Source: an uncultured Verrucomicrobia subdivision 3 bacterium (GTDB lineage: Bacteria > Verrucomicrobiota > Verrucomicrobiia > Limisphaerales > DASXHY01). Taken from it: a stretch of DNA of 62,221 bases. Below, in pieces: positions 54,327-62,221 of this stretch. Under the pieces are notes generated by a model. It did no database searches. It saw only the letters and a program-made list of their open reading frames with translations, and was not told the origin of the DNA. The position numbers were made by a program, and so were the translations under genes. The stretch is from positions 1 to 62,221 of the forward strand of contig CALBZA010000033.1 of assembly GCA_937890005.1 (NCBI GenBank). Reading direction: 5' to 3'. The stretch's first letter is position 1. The number at the start of each line of letters is the position of its first letter.

Positions 54327-57224
54327 ATGACTGAAACGGAGAACATCCTGAAGCGTCTCGAAGCTGCGGATCGCGAGCATCAGAAGGAGATTGGAAAACG
54401 ATTTCTCCTTAACAGCATCAAATTCATCTGCATCTTTCTTGTCGGCGTCTTCATCTTCGATGCAGCGCTGCATCTGAGTGCCGCGTGGAGATTCTCTCTT
54501 CTTTTAACCCTGATCGGAGGAACTGCCGGGATTTGCGCCTGGGCGTGGTACCTCGCGCGGGTTCGGAGGAATCGGCTGGAGCACATCGCGCGTTTTCTGG
54601 AGGACCGCCACCCTGCTCTAGGCTCAAGCCTCATCAACTTTCTGCAGCTTCGGATGCAGGCGGATGATCCGAAGCTTTCCGAGCAGACACGACGGCTTGC
54701 GCAACAGGCGGTGGAGCACTACGCCAGGGATCTGAAGAACATCCCGATCGAACCGCTCGCACGCACTGAAAACCTGCGGCGCGACCTGAAGCGCGCAGCC
54801 CTGGTTCTGGCCGGCTTCCTGATTTTGCTCGCGGCGTTTTTCCGTGTCAGCACGGTGGAGTTCGCCCGGTTCTTTGACCCGTTCGGCGATCATCCGCCGT
54901 ATTCATTCACGCGATTGGAAATCGTAAGTCCGGGCTCCTCTGGCACCAATGTCATCTTTGGAAAAGGCATTACGATCCGCGTCAAGGCGACAGGACATCA
55001 GCCAAAGGATCTGTATCTGACCGCATTCGAGCCGGGGCATCCTGAGCGATCTCATACCGTTCCAATGTTCAGCAAGGGCAAGGCCGGCTTCGACCAATTG
55101 CTCGAACCGGTCCGGAGCGAATTGATTGTCTTCGCGCATACCAAAAACCACGTGAGCGTTTCGAAACAGATCCGCATCGGACTCATCCTGACGCCACAAA
55201 TGGAGCGGGCTCATTTGCGAATCGTTTCTCCGGCCTACACGGGATTGAAGTCGGACGAGAAACCATTTGCGTTCAAACCGATCCAGGCCCTTGTCGGAAG
55301 CGAACTGAAGTTCCGGCTGGAATCAAATCGACCTTTGCGCGACGGCACTTTGCAATTCACCCCGGCCGAAGGAGAGCCTGAAACCATCGTGCTCAAAGTC
55401 GTGTCCACAAACGAGGTGGAAGGCAGCCTGATTGCGCGCGAATCGGGCAGGCTTCGCTTCACGGTGACGGATGTCACCGGGCTGGCTTCTGCAGCGGAAC
55501 TGGAATCGGCGCTGACGGTTACCCACGATCTGCCGCCTGAAGTGCGGATCGCGGAACCCTCTGCAAACGCCTTTGTGGCGATGGATTTCAAGCTCAAGGT
55601 ACGTGTGGAGACGACGGATGACTATGGTGTCGGAACGATTCGGCTGCATCGTGCGTTGAATTCGGTTTATTCGGCTCCGAAGGTGAAGCGGATCGATTCC
55701 GTGATACGCGACGCGGTGGATGTGTGGGAAGTCGCCGTTTCGGAACTCGGCGTTGAACCCGGCGACGTCATTTCACTTTTCGCCGAGGCGATCGATTCCG
55801 CCCCGGAACCGCACATGGCGCGGAGCCAGACGGTGGAGTTGATGATCATCAGCGTGGAGGACTACAACAACTTCCTTCGCGAGCAGAGCGACATTGCGGA
55901 TGCGAAGGCCAAGTATGACGAGTTGAACGCCGATCTTCAGGAGTTGATCGAGAAACAGCGTCAGATCACGGAGGCAGCCGATACTCTGAAGGCTGCTGTT
56001 GCCGAAGTGAACCCGAACCGGCGCGAGCAACTGGTTCAGCGATTGGATGCATTGCTGGCTCAACAGAGCGAGCTGAATCATCGCCTCAATCAGCACAGCA
56101 GGCGCATGGATGAGTTCGTTCGTGACAATCCGCTGTATGACGTTGAAGAGGAGTTGAAGGAGCTGCTTCAGGAACAGGCGCGGAACATCCGGGCGAGCAC
56201 AAGGACGAATGCCCAACAGGCCGGCGACATCGCGCAGCGCAGTTCGCCATCCTCGGGCCCGCGGCGTATTTCGCCAGACCTGCTGGACGATTTCAAAAAG
56301 TCCTCGGAGGAACAGGTCGCCCGGCTGGAGGGTGTTCGCAGGGAGGCGGAAAACGAGATTGCACAAACGCTTGAGGACATGAGCGTCATGCAGGAGCTGC
56401 TGAAGGACTTCAATCAGTTTGAGTCGCTTTATCGAACCCAGCAGGAACTGGTCAGCCAGGCCGCCGCGTACAACCGCGCCGGAGCGTTGAGCCGGGAGGA
56501 TCAGATAGCGTTGAAAGATCTCGCTGCGGTGGAAAAAAGGGTTGCCAGCCTGTTGCGGGAACTGACTGAAAAACTGAGGGACGATGCCGAAGCGGCGGAA
56601 AAGCTTTTTCCGAAAGCGGCCAAAAGTGCGCGCGATCTTGCGGACAGAATGGAGGAATTGCGACTGCGCCCGCTGGCGGAACGCGCGACTGAACGGATGC
56701 TTGCGGCTGCGGGTGACGAGGCCTATCAAACGGCCGAACGACTGCGCGCCGAGATGGAAAAACTGTTCAATGAATGTCAGGGCGGGAACTGTCCCTCATC
56801 CGGCGAACTGGACAACTATCTCACTCTTCAGAAGAAGAACCCCGGCAACAATTTTTCGCAGATGGCGCGCAGCCGGAAGTTTGGAACGGCGTCCGGAAGG
56901 GGAATGGGCATGGCCCAGGGTGAAGGACAGATGGGGAGTTCCGGATACGCTGTCATCGATGGGGCGCAATTGAAGGTTCTTGGAAATGAAAGTTCGGCCC
57001 GGAACAGCAGCGCCAGGGCGCGGGATTCTGCGAAACAGGGGAAGGGACAGGGAACGACGCTGGCCAACGCTCGCGGAACGGCAGAAAATCCAGATGTTCT
57101 GAAAAACCTCAATCCGGTGGACCGGCAATCGGGCGCGGTTTCCTCGGAGGCGGGGATCGATGAGTACAGCGCCGTGGTGGAAAGCTATTTCAAGAGCATC
57201 ACGTCCAAAAGAAAACAGCCATGA
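54327..57224 (+). CDS. Large membrane/coiled-coil protein (DUF4175-like)
   Basis: A 965-residue protein with three N-terminal helices (residues ~30-50, 55-75, 148-167), a beta-rich periplasmic segment (180-480), then long coiled coils (~510-820: EELKELLQEQARNIR, RREAENEIAQTLEDM, AEAAEKLFPKAAKSARDLAD), and a Gly/Ser-rich tail. It resembles DUF4175-type proteins near MoxR/BatA genes. The function is unknown. It overlaps the DUF4159 gene by four bases. Confidence 0.75.
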   Translation: MTETENILKRLEAADREHQKEIGKRFLLNSIKFICIFLVGVFIFDAALHLSAAWRFSLLLTLIGGTAGICAWAWYLARVRRNRLEHIARFLEDRHPALGSSLINFLQLRMQADDPKLSEQTRRLAQQAVEHYARDLKNIPIEPLARTENLRRDLKRAALVLAGFLILLAAFFRVSTVEFARFFDPFGDHPPYSFTRLEIVSPGSSGTNVIFGKGITIRVKATGHQPKDLYLTAFEPGHPERSHTVPMFSKGKAGFDQLLEPVRSELIVFAHTKNHVSVSKQIRIGLILTPQMERAHLRIVSPAYTGLKSDEKPFAFKPIQALVGSELKFRLESNRPLRDGTLQFTPAEGEPETIVLKVVSTNEVEGSLIARESGRLRFTVTDVTGLASAAELESALTVTHDLPPEVRIAEPSANAFVAMDFKLKVRVETTDDYGVGTIRLHRALNSVYSAPKVKRIDSVIRDAVDVWEVAVSELGVEPGDVISLFAEAIDSAPEPHMARSQTVELMIISVEDYNNFLREQSDIADAKAKYDELNADLQELIEKQRQITEAADTLKAAVAEVNPNRREQLVQRLDALLAQQSELNHRLNQHSRRMDEFVRDNPLYDVEEELKELLQEQARNIRASTRTNAQQAGDIAQRSSPSSGPRRISPDLLDDFKKSSEEQVARLEGVRREAENEIAQTLEDMSVMQELLKDFNQFESLYRTQQELVSQAAAYNRAGALSREDQIALKDLAAVEKRVASLLRELTEKLRDDAEAAEKLFPKAAKSARDLADRMEELRLRPLAERATERMLAAAGDEAYQTAERLRAEMEKLFNECQGGNCPSSGELDNYLTLQKKNPGNNFSQMARSRKFGTASGRGMGMAQGEGQMGSSGYAVIDGAQLKVLGNESSARNSSARARDSAKQGKGQGTTLANARGTAENPDVLKNLNPVDRQSGAVSSEAGIDEYSAVVESYFKSITSKRKQP

Positions 57225-57913
57225 AAGCCAGTGAAATTGGTGCCATTGCAGTATTGATGTCAGCCGCGTTGCTTGGCGCAGCCACACCGAAAACGTCCGC
57301 ACCGGCGGCCGAGTCGTCGGCAAGCTCGGACCTGACGCAGCTCCAATGTGGAAATCTCATTTACGGAGGCAACCAGACTTCGGTCTGCTTTTCGGATCGA
57401 TTTTTGAGCGATGTGGCTCGCGGCACGAATCTGCGAGTGAACCGGAAATTCTGTCCCGTGCGACTGGATGCGGAAGCGCTGTTCGACTTTCCATTTTGCG
57501 TCATGTCCGGCAACGACAGTTTTTCCTTCAGTGAAAAGGAGCGGACGCAGCTGAGAAAGTATCTGGCCCAGGGCGGGTTTCTTCTCGTCAGCCCCGGCTG
57601 TTCGGATGAATCCTGGGACAAGGCCTTTCGTCAGCAGATCAAAGCCTGTTTTCCTGACAATCCCTTGCAGAAAATTCCCATGAGCCATCCGATCTTTTCC
57701 GTGGTGAACTCAATTTCCCGGCTCACCGACAAGAATGGAAAACAGGTGATGCTCGAAGGCATCGAAATCAACGGACGCCTGGTGCTGGTCTATTCGAAGG
57801 AAGGATTGAACGACGTCGCAAATGCGGAAGGTTGCTGCTGTTGCGGTGGAAATGAAATCGCCTCCCCCGCGGATGTGAACGTGAATGTCTTCACCTACGC
57901 GGTGCTCTACTGA
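57221..57913 (+). CDS. DUF4159 protein with a four-cysteine run
   Basis: A 230-residue exported protein with a signal peptide (about 1-20) and a glutamine-amidotransferase-like core: LRKYLAQGGFLLVSPGCSDESWDKAFRQQI, then PIFSVVNSISRL, typical of DUF4159. Near the C-terminus the sequence reads AEGCCCCGGNEI, four consecutive Cys where other members have charged residues. Additional Cys at FCPVR, FCVMS, PGCSD and KACFP make it Cys-rich, so metal binding or disulfide bridging is possible. Confidence 0.75.
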   Translation: MKASEIGAIAVLMSAALLGAATPKTSAPAAESSASSDLTQLQCGNLIYGGNQTSVCFSDRFLSDVARGTNLRVNRKFCPVRLDAEALFDFPFCVMSGNDSFSFSEKERTQLRKYLAQGGFLLVSPGCSDESWDKAFRQQIKACFPDNPLQKIPMSHPIFSVVNSISRLTDKNGKQVMLEGIEINGRLVLVYSKEGLNDVANAEGCCCCGGNEIASPADVNVNVFTYAVLY

Positions 57914-57919
57914 ACTGGC

Positions 57920-59299
57920 GTGAAGCAACTGCTTTCAATCATCATTCCCCGGCTGTGCATCGGACTGTTGCTGCTGGCTTCAGCCGGTTGCGGCAGGACG
58001 GCGCCGCAAAAAATTGTTGAGCTGCCGGTGTTTTTCACCTGCGATACCCAGGGACGGCTGGAGCCTTGCGGCTGTTTCGTGGGTCAGTTTGGCGGACTGA
58101 CGAGGATGAAAACCGTTCTGGACGGTGAACCGCGGGGGGTGCGGGTGGACATCGGTGACGCCATCGGCGGGACGGAGGATTTTGACCTGATTCAATACCG
58201 CTACATGTTGCAGGCGTTTGCGGCCATGGGTTTTGAAGCACTCAATCTCGGTCATCGCGAAATCCGGCTGAGTGCCGCTCGATTACAGGATCTTCAACGG
58301 ATTTCAAAGACGCCACTGATCAGCGCAAACGTCGTCAGCATCGAAACCGGCAAACCTGTGGTGGAGCCATACAGGATTGTGGAGCGGGACGGGGTTCGCA
58401 TTGGATTGATCGGGGTGGTGGATGCGTCCGGACTTCAGGAACCCGGTTCCGGGCTGCGCGTTGATTCGATGAAATCCGCACTGCAGCGCCTGCTGCCCGA
58501 GGTGCAGGCCAAAAGTGATCTGCTTGTTCTTCTCGCATTTGCCGATGAAGGTGCGATGGCTGAACTGGCGAAGGAGTTCTATGAAGTTCAAATCATTCTT
58601 GGCGGCAAGGTGCGGCAACCGGCCCAGCAATTGCGGCGGGAGAATCGAAGCCTGATTTACTTTGTGACCAATGAAGCCCGAGCACTTGGAATCCTGAAAC
58701 TGCGCCTGTCGCCGGGGCAGGCGCCTGAAGTGATCGAGAACCGGATCATGCTTTTGCACGATCGCATTTTGCAGGACGAAGCGATGCGCGCGCTGGCCGG
58801 GGCGTATCGCGAGGAAATTCGCCGAACGCAGTTGGAGATCGATAATCCGGAAACGCTGGGGAACGACGAAGTGCCCGGTTTGCGGGCGACGGCGGAATTC
58901 GTGGGATCGGAACAATGCGTCGGATGTCATCCGGGCGCAGCGGAGACATGGCGGAAGTCGGGGCATTCCCGCGCATTTGCCACACTCGTTGAGCGCGGCG
59001 CGGATGCTGATCCGAAGTGTATTCGCTGCCACACGATCGGTTTCGGCGAAAGATCCGGCTACCGTCGGAGTCCCGGAGCGGAACGGCTGGCAAATGTCGG
59101 CTGTGAAAGCTGCCACGGACCGGGAAGTCTTCACGTGAGGCGGTATCGTGGGGAAATCAACATCGATTTTCGGTTCAGGCCGCTGGATGGTGGCGATTGC
59201 AAGAAGTGCCATTACGGCGAGTTCAGCCGTCCATTTCATTGGGAGACATTCTGGCCGCCGATTCAGCATGGGGAGGAACCGGCACAGCCATCGCGATGA
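57920..59299 (+). CDS. Lipoprotein: UshA-like domain fused to a tetraheme cytochrome c
   Basis: A 459-residue outer-facing lipoprotein (lipobox ...ASAGC, Cys24). Residues ~35-270 have the shape of a 5'-nucleotidase/UshA metallophosphatase, but the metal ligands are changed: TCDTQG for N-D-x-H-G, GHRE for G-N-H-E and GGKVRQ for G-H-x-H. Residues ~325-459 carry four CxxCH heme sites (333, 367, 395, 427), with the FVGSEQCVGCH start of the cytochrome c554-like fold. So a redox protein with a dead hydrolase domain. GTG start, six bases after the DUF4159 gene. Confidence 0.85.
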   Translation: MKQLLSIIIPRLCIGLLLLASAGCGRTAPQKIVELPVFFTCDTQGRLEPCGCFVGQFGGLTRMKTVLDGEPRGVRVDIGDAIGGTEDFDLIQYRYMLQAFAAMGFEALNLGHREIRLSAARLQDLQRISKTPLISANVVSIETGKPVVEPYRIVERDGVRIGLIGVVDASGLQEPGSGLRVDSMKSALQRLLPEVQAKSDLLVLLAFADEGAMAELAKEFYEVQIILGGKVRQPAQQLRRENRSLIYFVTNEARALGILKLRLSPGQAPEVIENRIMLLHDRILQDEAMRALAGAYREEIRRTQLEIDNPETLGNDEVPGLRATAEFVGSEQCVGCHPGAAETWRKSGHSRAFATLVERGADADPKCIRCHTIGFGERSGYRRSPGAERLANVGCESCHGPGSLHVRRYRGEINIDFRFRPLDGGDCKKCHYGEFSRPFHWETFWPPIQHGEEPAQPSR

Positions 59300-59300
59300 T

Positions 59301-60068
59301 ATGAGATCGATTCTGTTTCTTCTCATCAGCCTGTTTTCGTTTTCCGTTGCGGCGACGCCCGTGGGTTGGAGCACGAATTACATTGAATCTCTCGCGGCTG
59401 CTCAAACCAACGGCCGACCGGTTCTTCTGTATTTCACGGCGAGCTGGTGCGGTCCGTGCAAACTCATGGCGCGAAGCACGCTCGTCGATTCCAACGTTCT
59501 GCGGAGTCTCGCTGCTTATGAAAAGGCAGCGATTGACATCGACGAGAGCGCGAAGATCACGGCGGACCACAAGGTTCAGGCAGTTCCGACATTTCTGATT
59601 CTTGCCGGCAGCAGTATCGAAGTGGAAAGAACCACAGGTTTTGTCGGGCCGGAGGAGTTCGGCGCCTGGTTGAAGGAAGGCATCGTGCGGACGGTTGAAA
59701 AGCTGGCCGAGCGAAAGATTGTGACTGCGAAGCTGGCGGAAATTGTGACGTTGCTTGAGTCCGGCGAGAGTGAGAAGCAGCTCCGTGGCGTCGAGATGAT
59801 TTCAGAGCTTTCCTCCGACGGATTGCAGGAATTGAATCTGCCGCGGTTGTTTCGAGAACTTGCAAAACAGAATCCCCGGCCGGTGCTTCACGCATTGGAA
59901 GGTTCGAAGCTCGCGGTTCGCATCGACGCGGCGAACGCCTTGCGGGAGGTGTTGGGAAACGACTTTGACATCGACCCGTGGGCGAGCAAAGCCTTGCGCA
60001 GTGAAACGGTTGCGCTTTGGAGGGAACGGGTGGAAAACCCGTCCCGCAATTCCTCGGCGTTGCCCTGA
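59301..60068 (+). CDS. Exported thioredoxin-like protein
   Basis: A 255-residue protein with a signal peptide (1-18) and a thioredoxin fold: FTASWCGPCKLMARS (CGPC, about 50-53) and the cis-Pro segment VQAVPTFLI. The C-terminal 120 residues (about 130-255) are helical and HEAT-like (LAERKIVTAKLAEIVTLLES, ALEGSKLAVRIDAANALRE). It starts one base after the tetraheme gene. It could keep heme-binding cysteines reduced for cytochrome assembly, or act as a DsbD/TlpA-type reductant. Confidence 0.85.
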   Translation: MRSILFLLISLFSFSVAATPVGWSTNYIESLAAAQTNGRPVLLYFTASWCGPCKLMARSTLVDSNVLRSLAAYEKAAIDIDESAKITADHKVQAVPTFLILAGSSIEVERTTGFVGPEEFGAWLKEGIVRTVEKLAERKIVTAKLAEIVTLLESGESEKQLRGVEMISELSSDGLQELNLPRLFRELAKQNPRPVLHALEGSKLAVRIDAANALREVLGNDFDIDPWASKALRSETVALWRERVENPSRNSSALP

Positions 60069-61178
60069 TTACTTCGCAAAGAACTGCTTGATCACTTCCA
60101 CCACGCGCTGGATTTGGGCGTCGGTCAGCTCCGGATAGATCGGCAGGCTGAGGCATTCGCGAGCGGCTTTTTCCGTAACGGGGAAGTCTCCGGCTTTGTG
60201 GCCCAGCGACGCGTAGCATTTCTGAAGATGCAGCGGCAACGGATAATGCAGCGCGCATCCGACCTTGTTTTCTTCAAGATGCTTCTTCAGTTCGTCGCGG
60301 CGAGGATGCCGGACGACGTAAAGGTGATACGCGCTCTCGGCGTAGTCGGCTTCGCGCGGCAGTTGCAGAGGCGTGTCGGCGAGCAGTTCATGATAACGAT
60401 GCGCCACACGACGGCGCTCGGCAGTCCACTTCGAAAGGTATTTCAGCTTCACTCCCAGAACGGCACCCTGGATGCCCTCCATGCGGTAGTTGAAACCAAC
60501 TTCGTCATGATAGTACCGCACCGTGGAGCCGTGTTCGCGCAGTGAACGGGCGCGCGCGGCAAACGCAGCGTTGTTGGTCAACAGAGCGCCGCCTTCGCCG
60601 GCTGCGCCAAGGTTTTTTCCGGGATAGAAACTGAAGCAGGAAATGTCTCCGAACGTTCCGACGGTTTTTCCCTTGTATTTCGCACCGTGCGACTGGGCGG
60701 TGTCTTCGACCACCGGCAGGTTGTGCTTTTTGGCGATCGCAAGCACGGGATCGAGATCGAATGGGTGTCCGTAAAGGTGCACGGGCATGATTGCCTTGGT
60801 GCGCGATGTGATCGCCGCTTCGATCTTCGCGGGATCGAGGTTGAACGTGGCGTCCTCGATGTCCACGTAAACCGGTTTGGCTCCGACATAGGAGATCGCC
60901 CAGCTCGTCGCCACGAACGTCATGGGCGTGGTGATCACTTCGTCGCCAGGTCCCACGCCCAGCAGCATCATCGCGATGTGCAGTGCGGAAGTGCCGCTGT
61001 TGTAGGCGACGCAATGTTCGGTGCCGATGTATTTGGCGAAATCTTTTTCGAACTGGACGACGTCGGGTCCGAGGCAGAAGGAGCAGTTGTCGAGAGTGCG
61101 CGCGATGGCGGCATCAAGTTCTTTCCGGACGCTGCGGATCTGCGCCGGCAAATCGAGATAAGGAATCGGTTCAGCCAT
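60069..61178 (-). CDS. DegT/DnrJ/EryC1/StrS-family aminotransferase
   Basis: A 369-residue PLP-dependent sugar aminotransferase. The start PIPYLDLPAQIRSVRKELDAAI, the PLP-binding region SFYPGKNLGAAGEGGAL (Lys forming the aldimine), and EVGFNYRMEGIQGAVLGVKL match the family. It makes 4- or 3-amino-deoxysugars for glycans or antibiotics. The convergent end leaves one base to the thioredoxin gene. Substrate unknown; no sugar-nucleotide genes are adjacent. Confidence 0.93.
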   Translation of the reverse strand: MAEPIPYLDLPAQIRSVRKELDAAIARTLDNCSFCLGPDVVQFEKDFAKYIGTEHCVAYNSGTSALHIAMMLLGVGPGDEVITTPMTFVATSWAISYVGAKPVYVDIEDATFNLDPAKIEAAITSRTKAIMPVHLYGHPFDLDPVLAIAKKHNLPVVEDTAQSHGAKYKGKTVGTFGDISCFSFYPGKNLGAAGEGGALLTNNAAFAARARSLREHGSTVRYYHDEVGFNYRMEGIQGAVLGVKLKYLSKWTAERRRVAHRYHELLADTPLQLPREADYAESAYHLYVVRHPRRDELKKHLEENKVGCALHYPLPLHLQKCYASLGHKAGDFPVTEKAARECLSLPIYPELTDAQIQRVVEVIKQFFAK

Positions 61179-61340
61179 GTTTCATCCAGTTCGCCTGAAG
61201 TTGAGCGCGCAACATATACAAGGGGCAATGTTTGGACAACAGATTCGTAAAACAGGCGGTACGGAATCGCGCTTCCGTTTTTTTACGCAACGGAACTCTG
61301 CGACAATGGTTCTTCCGGAGTTTGTCGAGCTGCGGATGGC
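61179..61340. other. Short gap with no recognised feature
   Basis: The promoter of the aminotransferase gene probably lies here. Only low-quality ORFs are seen. Confidence 0.4.
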
Positions 61341-62093
61341 TCAGGCCTTCTGCGGAGATCTGGATGCCTGCGTCGGGTTCGCGGTGTCAGCGATGGAGCT
61401 TTCCCTGACGTTCAGCGGATGACGCCAGTGCAGAAGAATCGCAAACAGGAACAGAATGGCGCCGATCATCTCGCTCGTTTCCTCAAAGAGTTGTTTCGTG
61501 CCGAGCGGGATCACCTGGACCGGACGCAGGATGTCGTCGATGACAAAGCCGAACATGAGAAACACGATCGCAGCGGCGAAAGCGCCGAGGAAAGCATCAC
61601 CGCGGCGGAGCAATTTGAAGAGGCTGGCTCGAAGTTTGAGAGGTGCGTTGAACGTGAGATAAAACGCCAGAACGAACAGCGTGGCCCAGCCAAGTTTCAG
61701 CCAGAAGCTGACGTTGCCGTCCAGCCACCAGTCGATGCGATAACGAACGCCGTAGGCGCCGAGTTTTTTTGGATTCAACCAGATGTGCAGATCCAGTTCG
61801 CGCATTGCAGCGAGCGCGGATATCCAACCGGTCCAGATTGAAATCAACCGGCTGCTCCGTGCCGGGAACCGTATGGCTGCGGCGAAAGAGACAATGCAGC
61901 TGCAGATCCAGAAGACAATCGACGCGTCTTCGAGAATTCCATTTTCGCGATAAAGCAGATCGCCCTTCGGCAGGATCAGGAACAACGCGGCAACGATCAG
62001 TGCAGTTCCTGCCACGATGATCGCGAGCCACTTTATGTAGCTGAACCTGGCACCCGGCAGTTCGGAAGCGTTGGAAGTGAAATTCGTTGTCAT
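61341..62093 (-). CDS. Hypothetical multi-pass membrane protein
   Basis: A 250-residue protein from ATG 62093 (the longer frame to 62141 adds 16 residues). About six hydrophobic segments: 21-45, 58-78, 85-105, 135-155, 170-195 and 205-225. A motif-like W-L-N-P-K-K-L-G-A-Y-G-V-R-Y-R-I-D-W-W lies after the third helix. No family is recognised. The gene stands 160 bases upstream of the aminotransferase on the same strand, so co-transcription is possible. Confidence 0.7.
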   Translation of the reverse strand: MTTNFTSNASELPGARFSYIKWLAIIVAGTALIVAALFLILPKGDLLYRENGILEDASIVFWICSCIVSFAAAIRFPARSSRLISIWTGWISALAAMRELDLHIWLNPKKLGAYGVRYRIDWWLDGNVSFWLKLGWATLFVLAFYLTFNAPLKLRASLFKLLRRGDAFLGAFAAAIVFLMFGFVIDDILRPVQVIPLGTKQLFEETSEMIGAILFLFAILLHWRHPLNVRESSIADTANPTQASRSPQKA

Positions 62094-62221
62094 GGCGACT
62101 GAAGTGGTGCGAACGGTAGGGCCTGGAGGTTTTCGACACAACGCAAATCCTGGAAACGGATGGGAAAGGGTGTGATTAAAAGTGGGTGAGAAAAGGGAGG
62201 AATTGTTGAAGAATAAAGTGT

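Noticed and set aside
55773..56729. 318-residue ORF opposite the large coiled-coil gene
   Set aside because: The plus-strand coiled coil gives long open antisense frames by codon bias.

Overview
The window looks like a chromosome segment of a Verrucomicrobiota bacterium, probably of the Limisphaerales/Pedosphaera side of the phylum. This is inferred from gene content rather than from a marker phylogeny. The clues are an iduronate-2-sulfatase-type sulfatase, Tat-exported Gfo/Idh/MocA oxidoreductases beside a secreted sugar-isomerase-like protein, an Agl23-type (TIGR03663) membrane glycosyltransferase, MoxR/DUF58/BatA/VWA/DUF4159 clusters, a single-chain glycyl-tRNA synthetase, futalosine-pathway MqnA, many GTG/TTG starts with weak Shine-Dalgarno sites, and repeat-rich intergenic DNA. 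I saw no tRNA, rRNA, CRISPR array, transposase or phage gene.

Layout. 1-9 kb: the end of a secreted protein, two small ORFs, a Ycf46-like AAA ATPase, a sulfatase, leuB (minus) and glycyl-tRNA synthetase, separated by mosaics of short palindromic repeats. 9-10.5 kb: an AI-2E-type permease and a DUF2127 protein. 10.5-15.7 kb: an extracytoplasmic carbohydrate group (two Tat oxidoreductases, a xylose-isomerase-like barrel, a DoxX-like membrane protein, a discoidin-like protein). 15.7-20.2 kb: Agl23-like glycosyltransferase, ApbE, a sugar nucleotidyltransferase and mqnA (minus). 20.3-22.8 kb: an unassigned translationally coupled pair, a PP-loop ATPase and a probable ATP-grasp enzyme. 23.1-26.3 kb: a micro-ORF, clpP, clpX and an Ate/Bpt-like aminoacyl-transferase homologue. 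26.6-28.3 kb: an ECF sigma factor and a membrane partner.

28.4-36.9 kb is a complete aa3-type cytochrome c oxidase locus: cupredoxin-like protein, ctaA, ctaB, then subunits I, III, IV, two tiny membrane proteins, II, Sco and a DUF420 (CtaM-type) assembly factor. 37-41.4 kb: a UVR-motif protein, an EgtD-like methyltransferase, an NtrC-type regulator and an orphan ABC ATPase. 41.5-47.8 kb (mostly minus): dnaA with DnaA boxes upstream (possible oriC), glnB, a putative plus-strand structured RNA ending in a strong terminator, and dnaE.

47.9-60.1 kb is one plus-strand run: MoxR ATPase, DUF58, BatA/VWA protein, a second VWA membrane protein, a 965-residue membrane/coiled-coil protein, a DUF4159 protein with four consecutive cysteines, a lipoprotein joining a metal-site-less UshA-like domain to a tetraheme cytochrome, and a thioredoxin-like protein. 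The window closes with a DegT/DnrJ aminotransferase and a multi-pass membrane protein on the minus strand.

The best candidates for something undescribed are the PP-loop/ATP-grasp pair, the Ate-like protein next to ClpPX that lacks the usual cysteine cluster, the MoxR-to-multiheme run, the putative RNA between glnB and dnaE, and the composite repeat islands.
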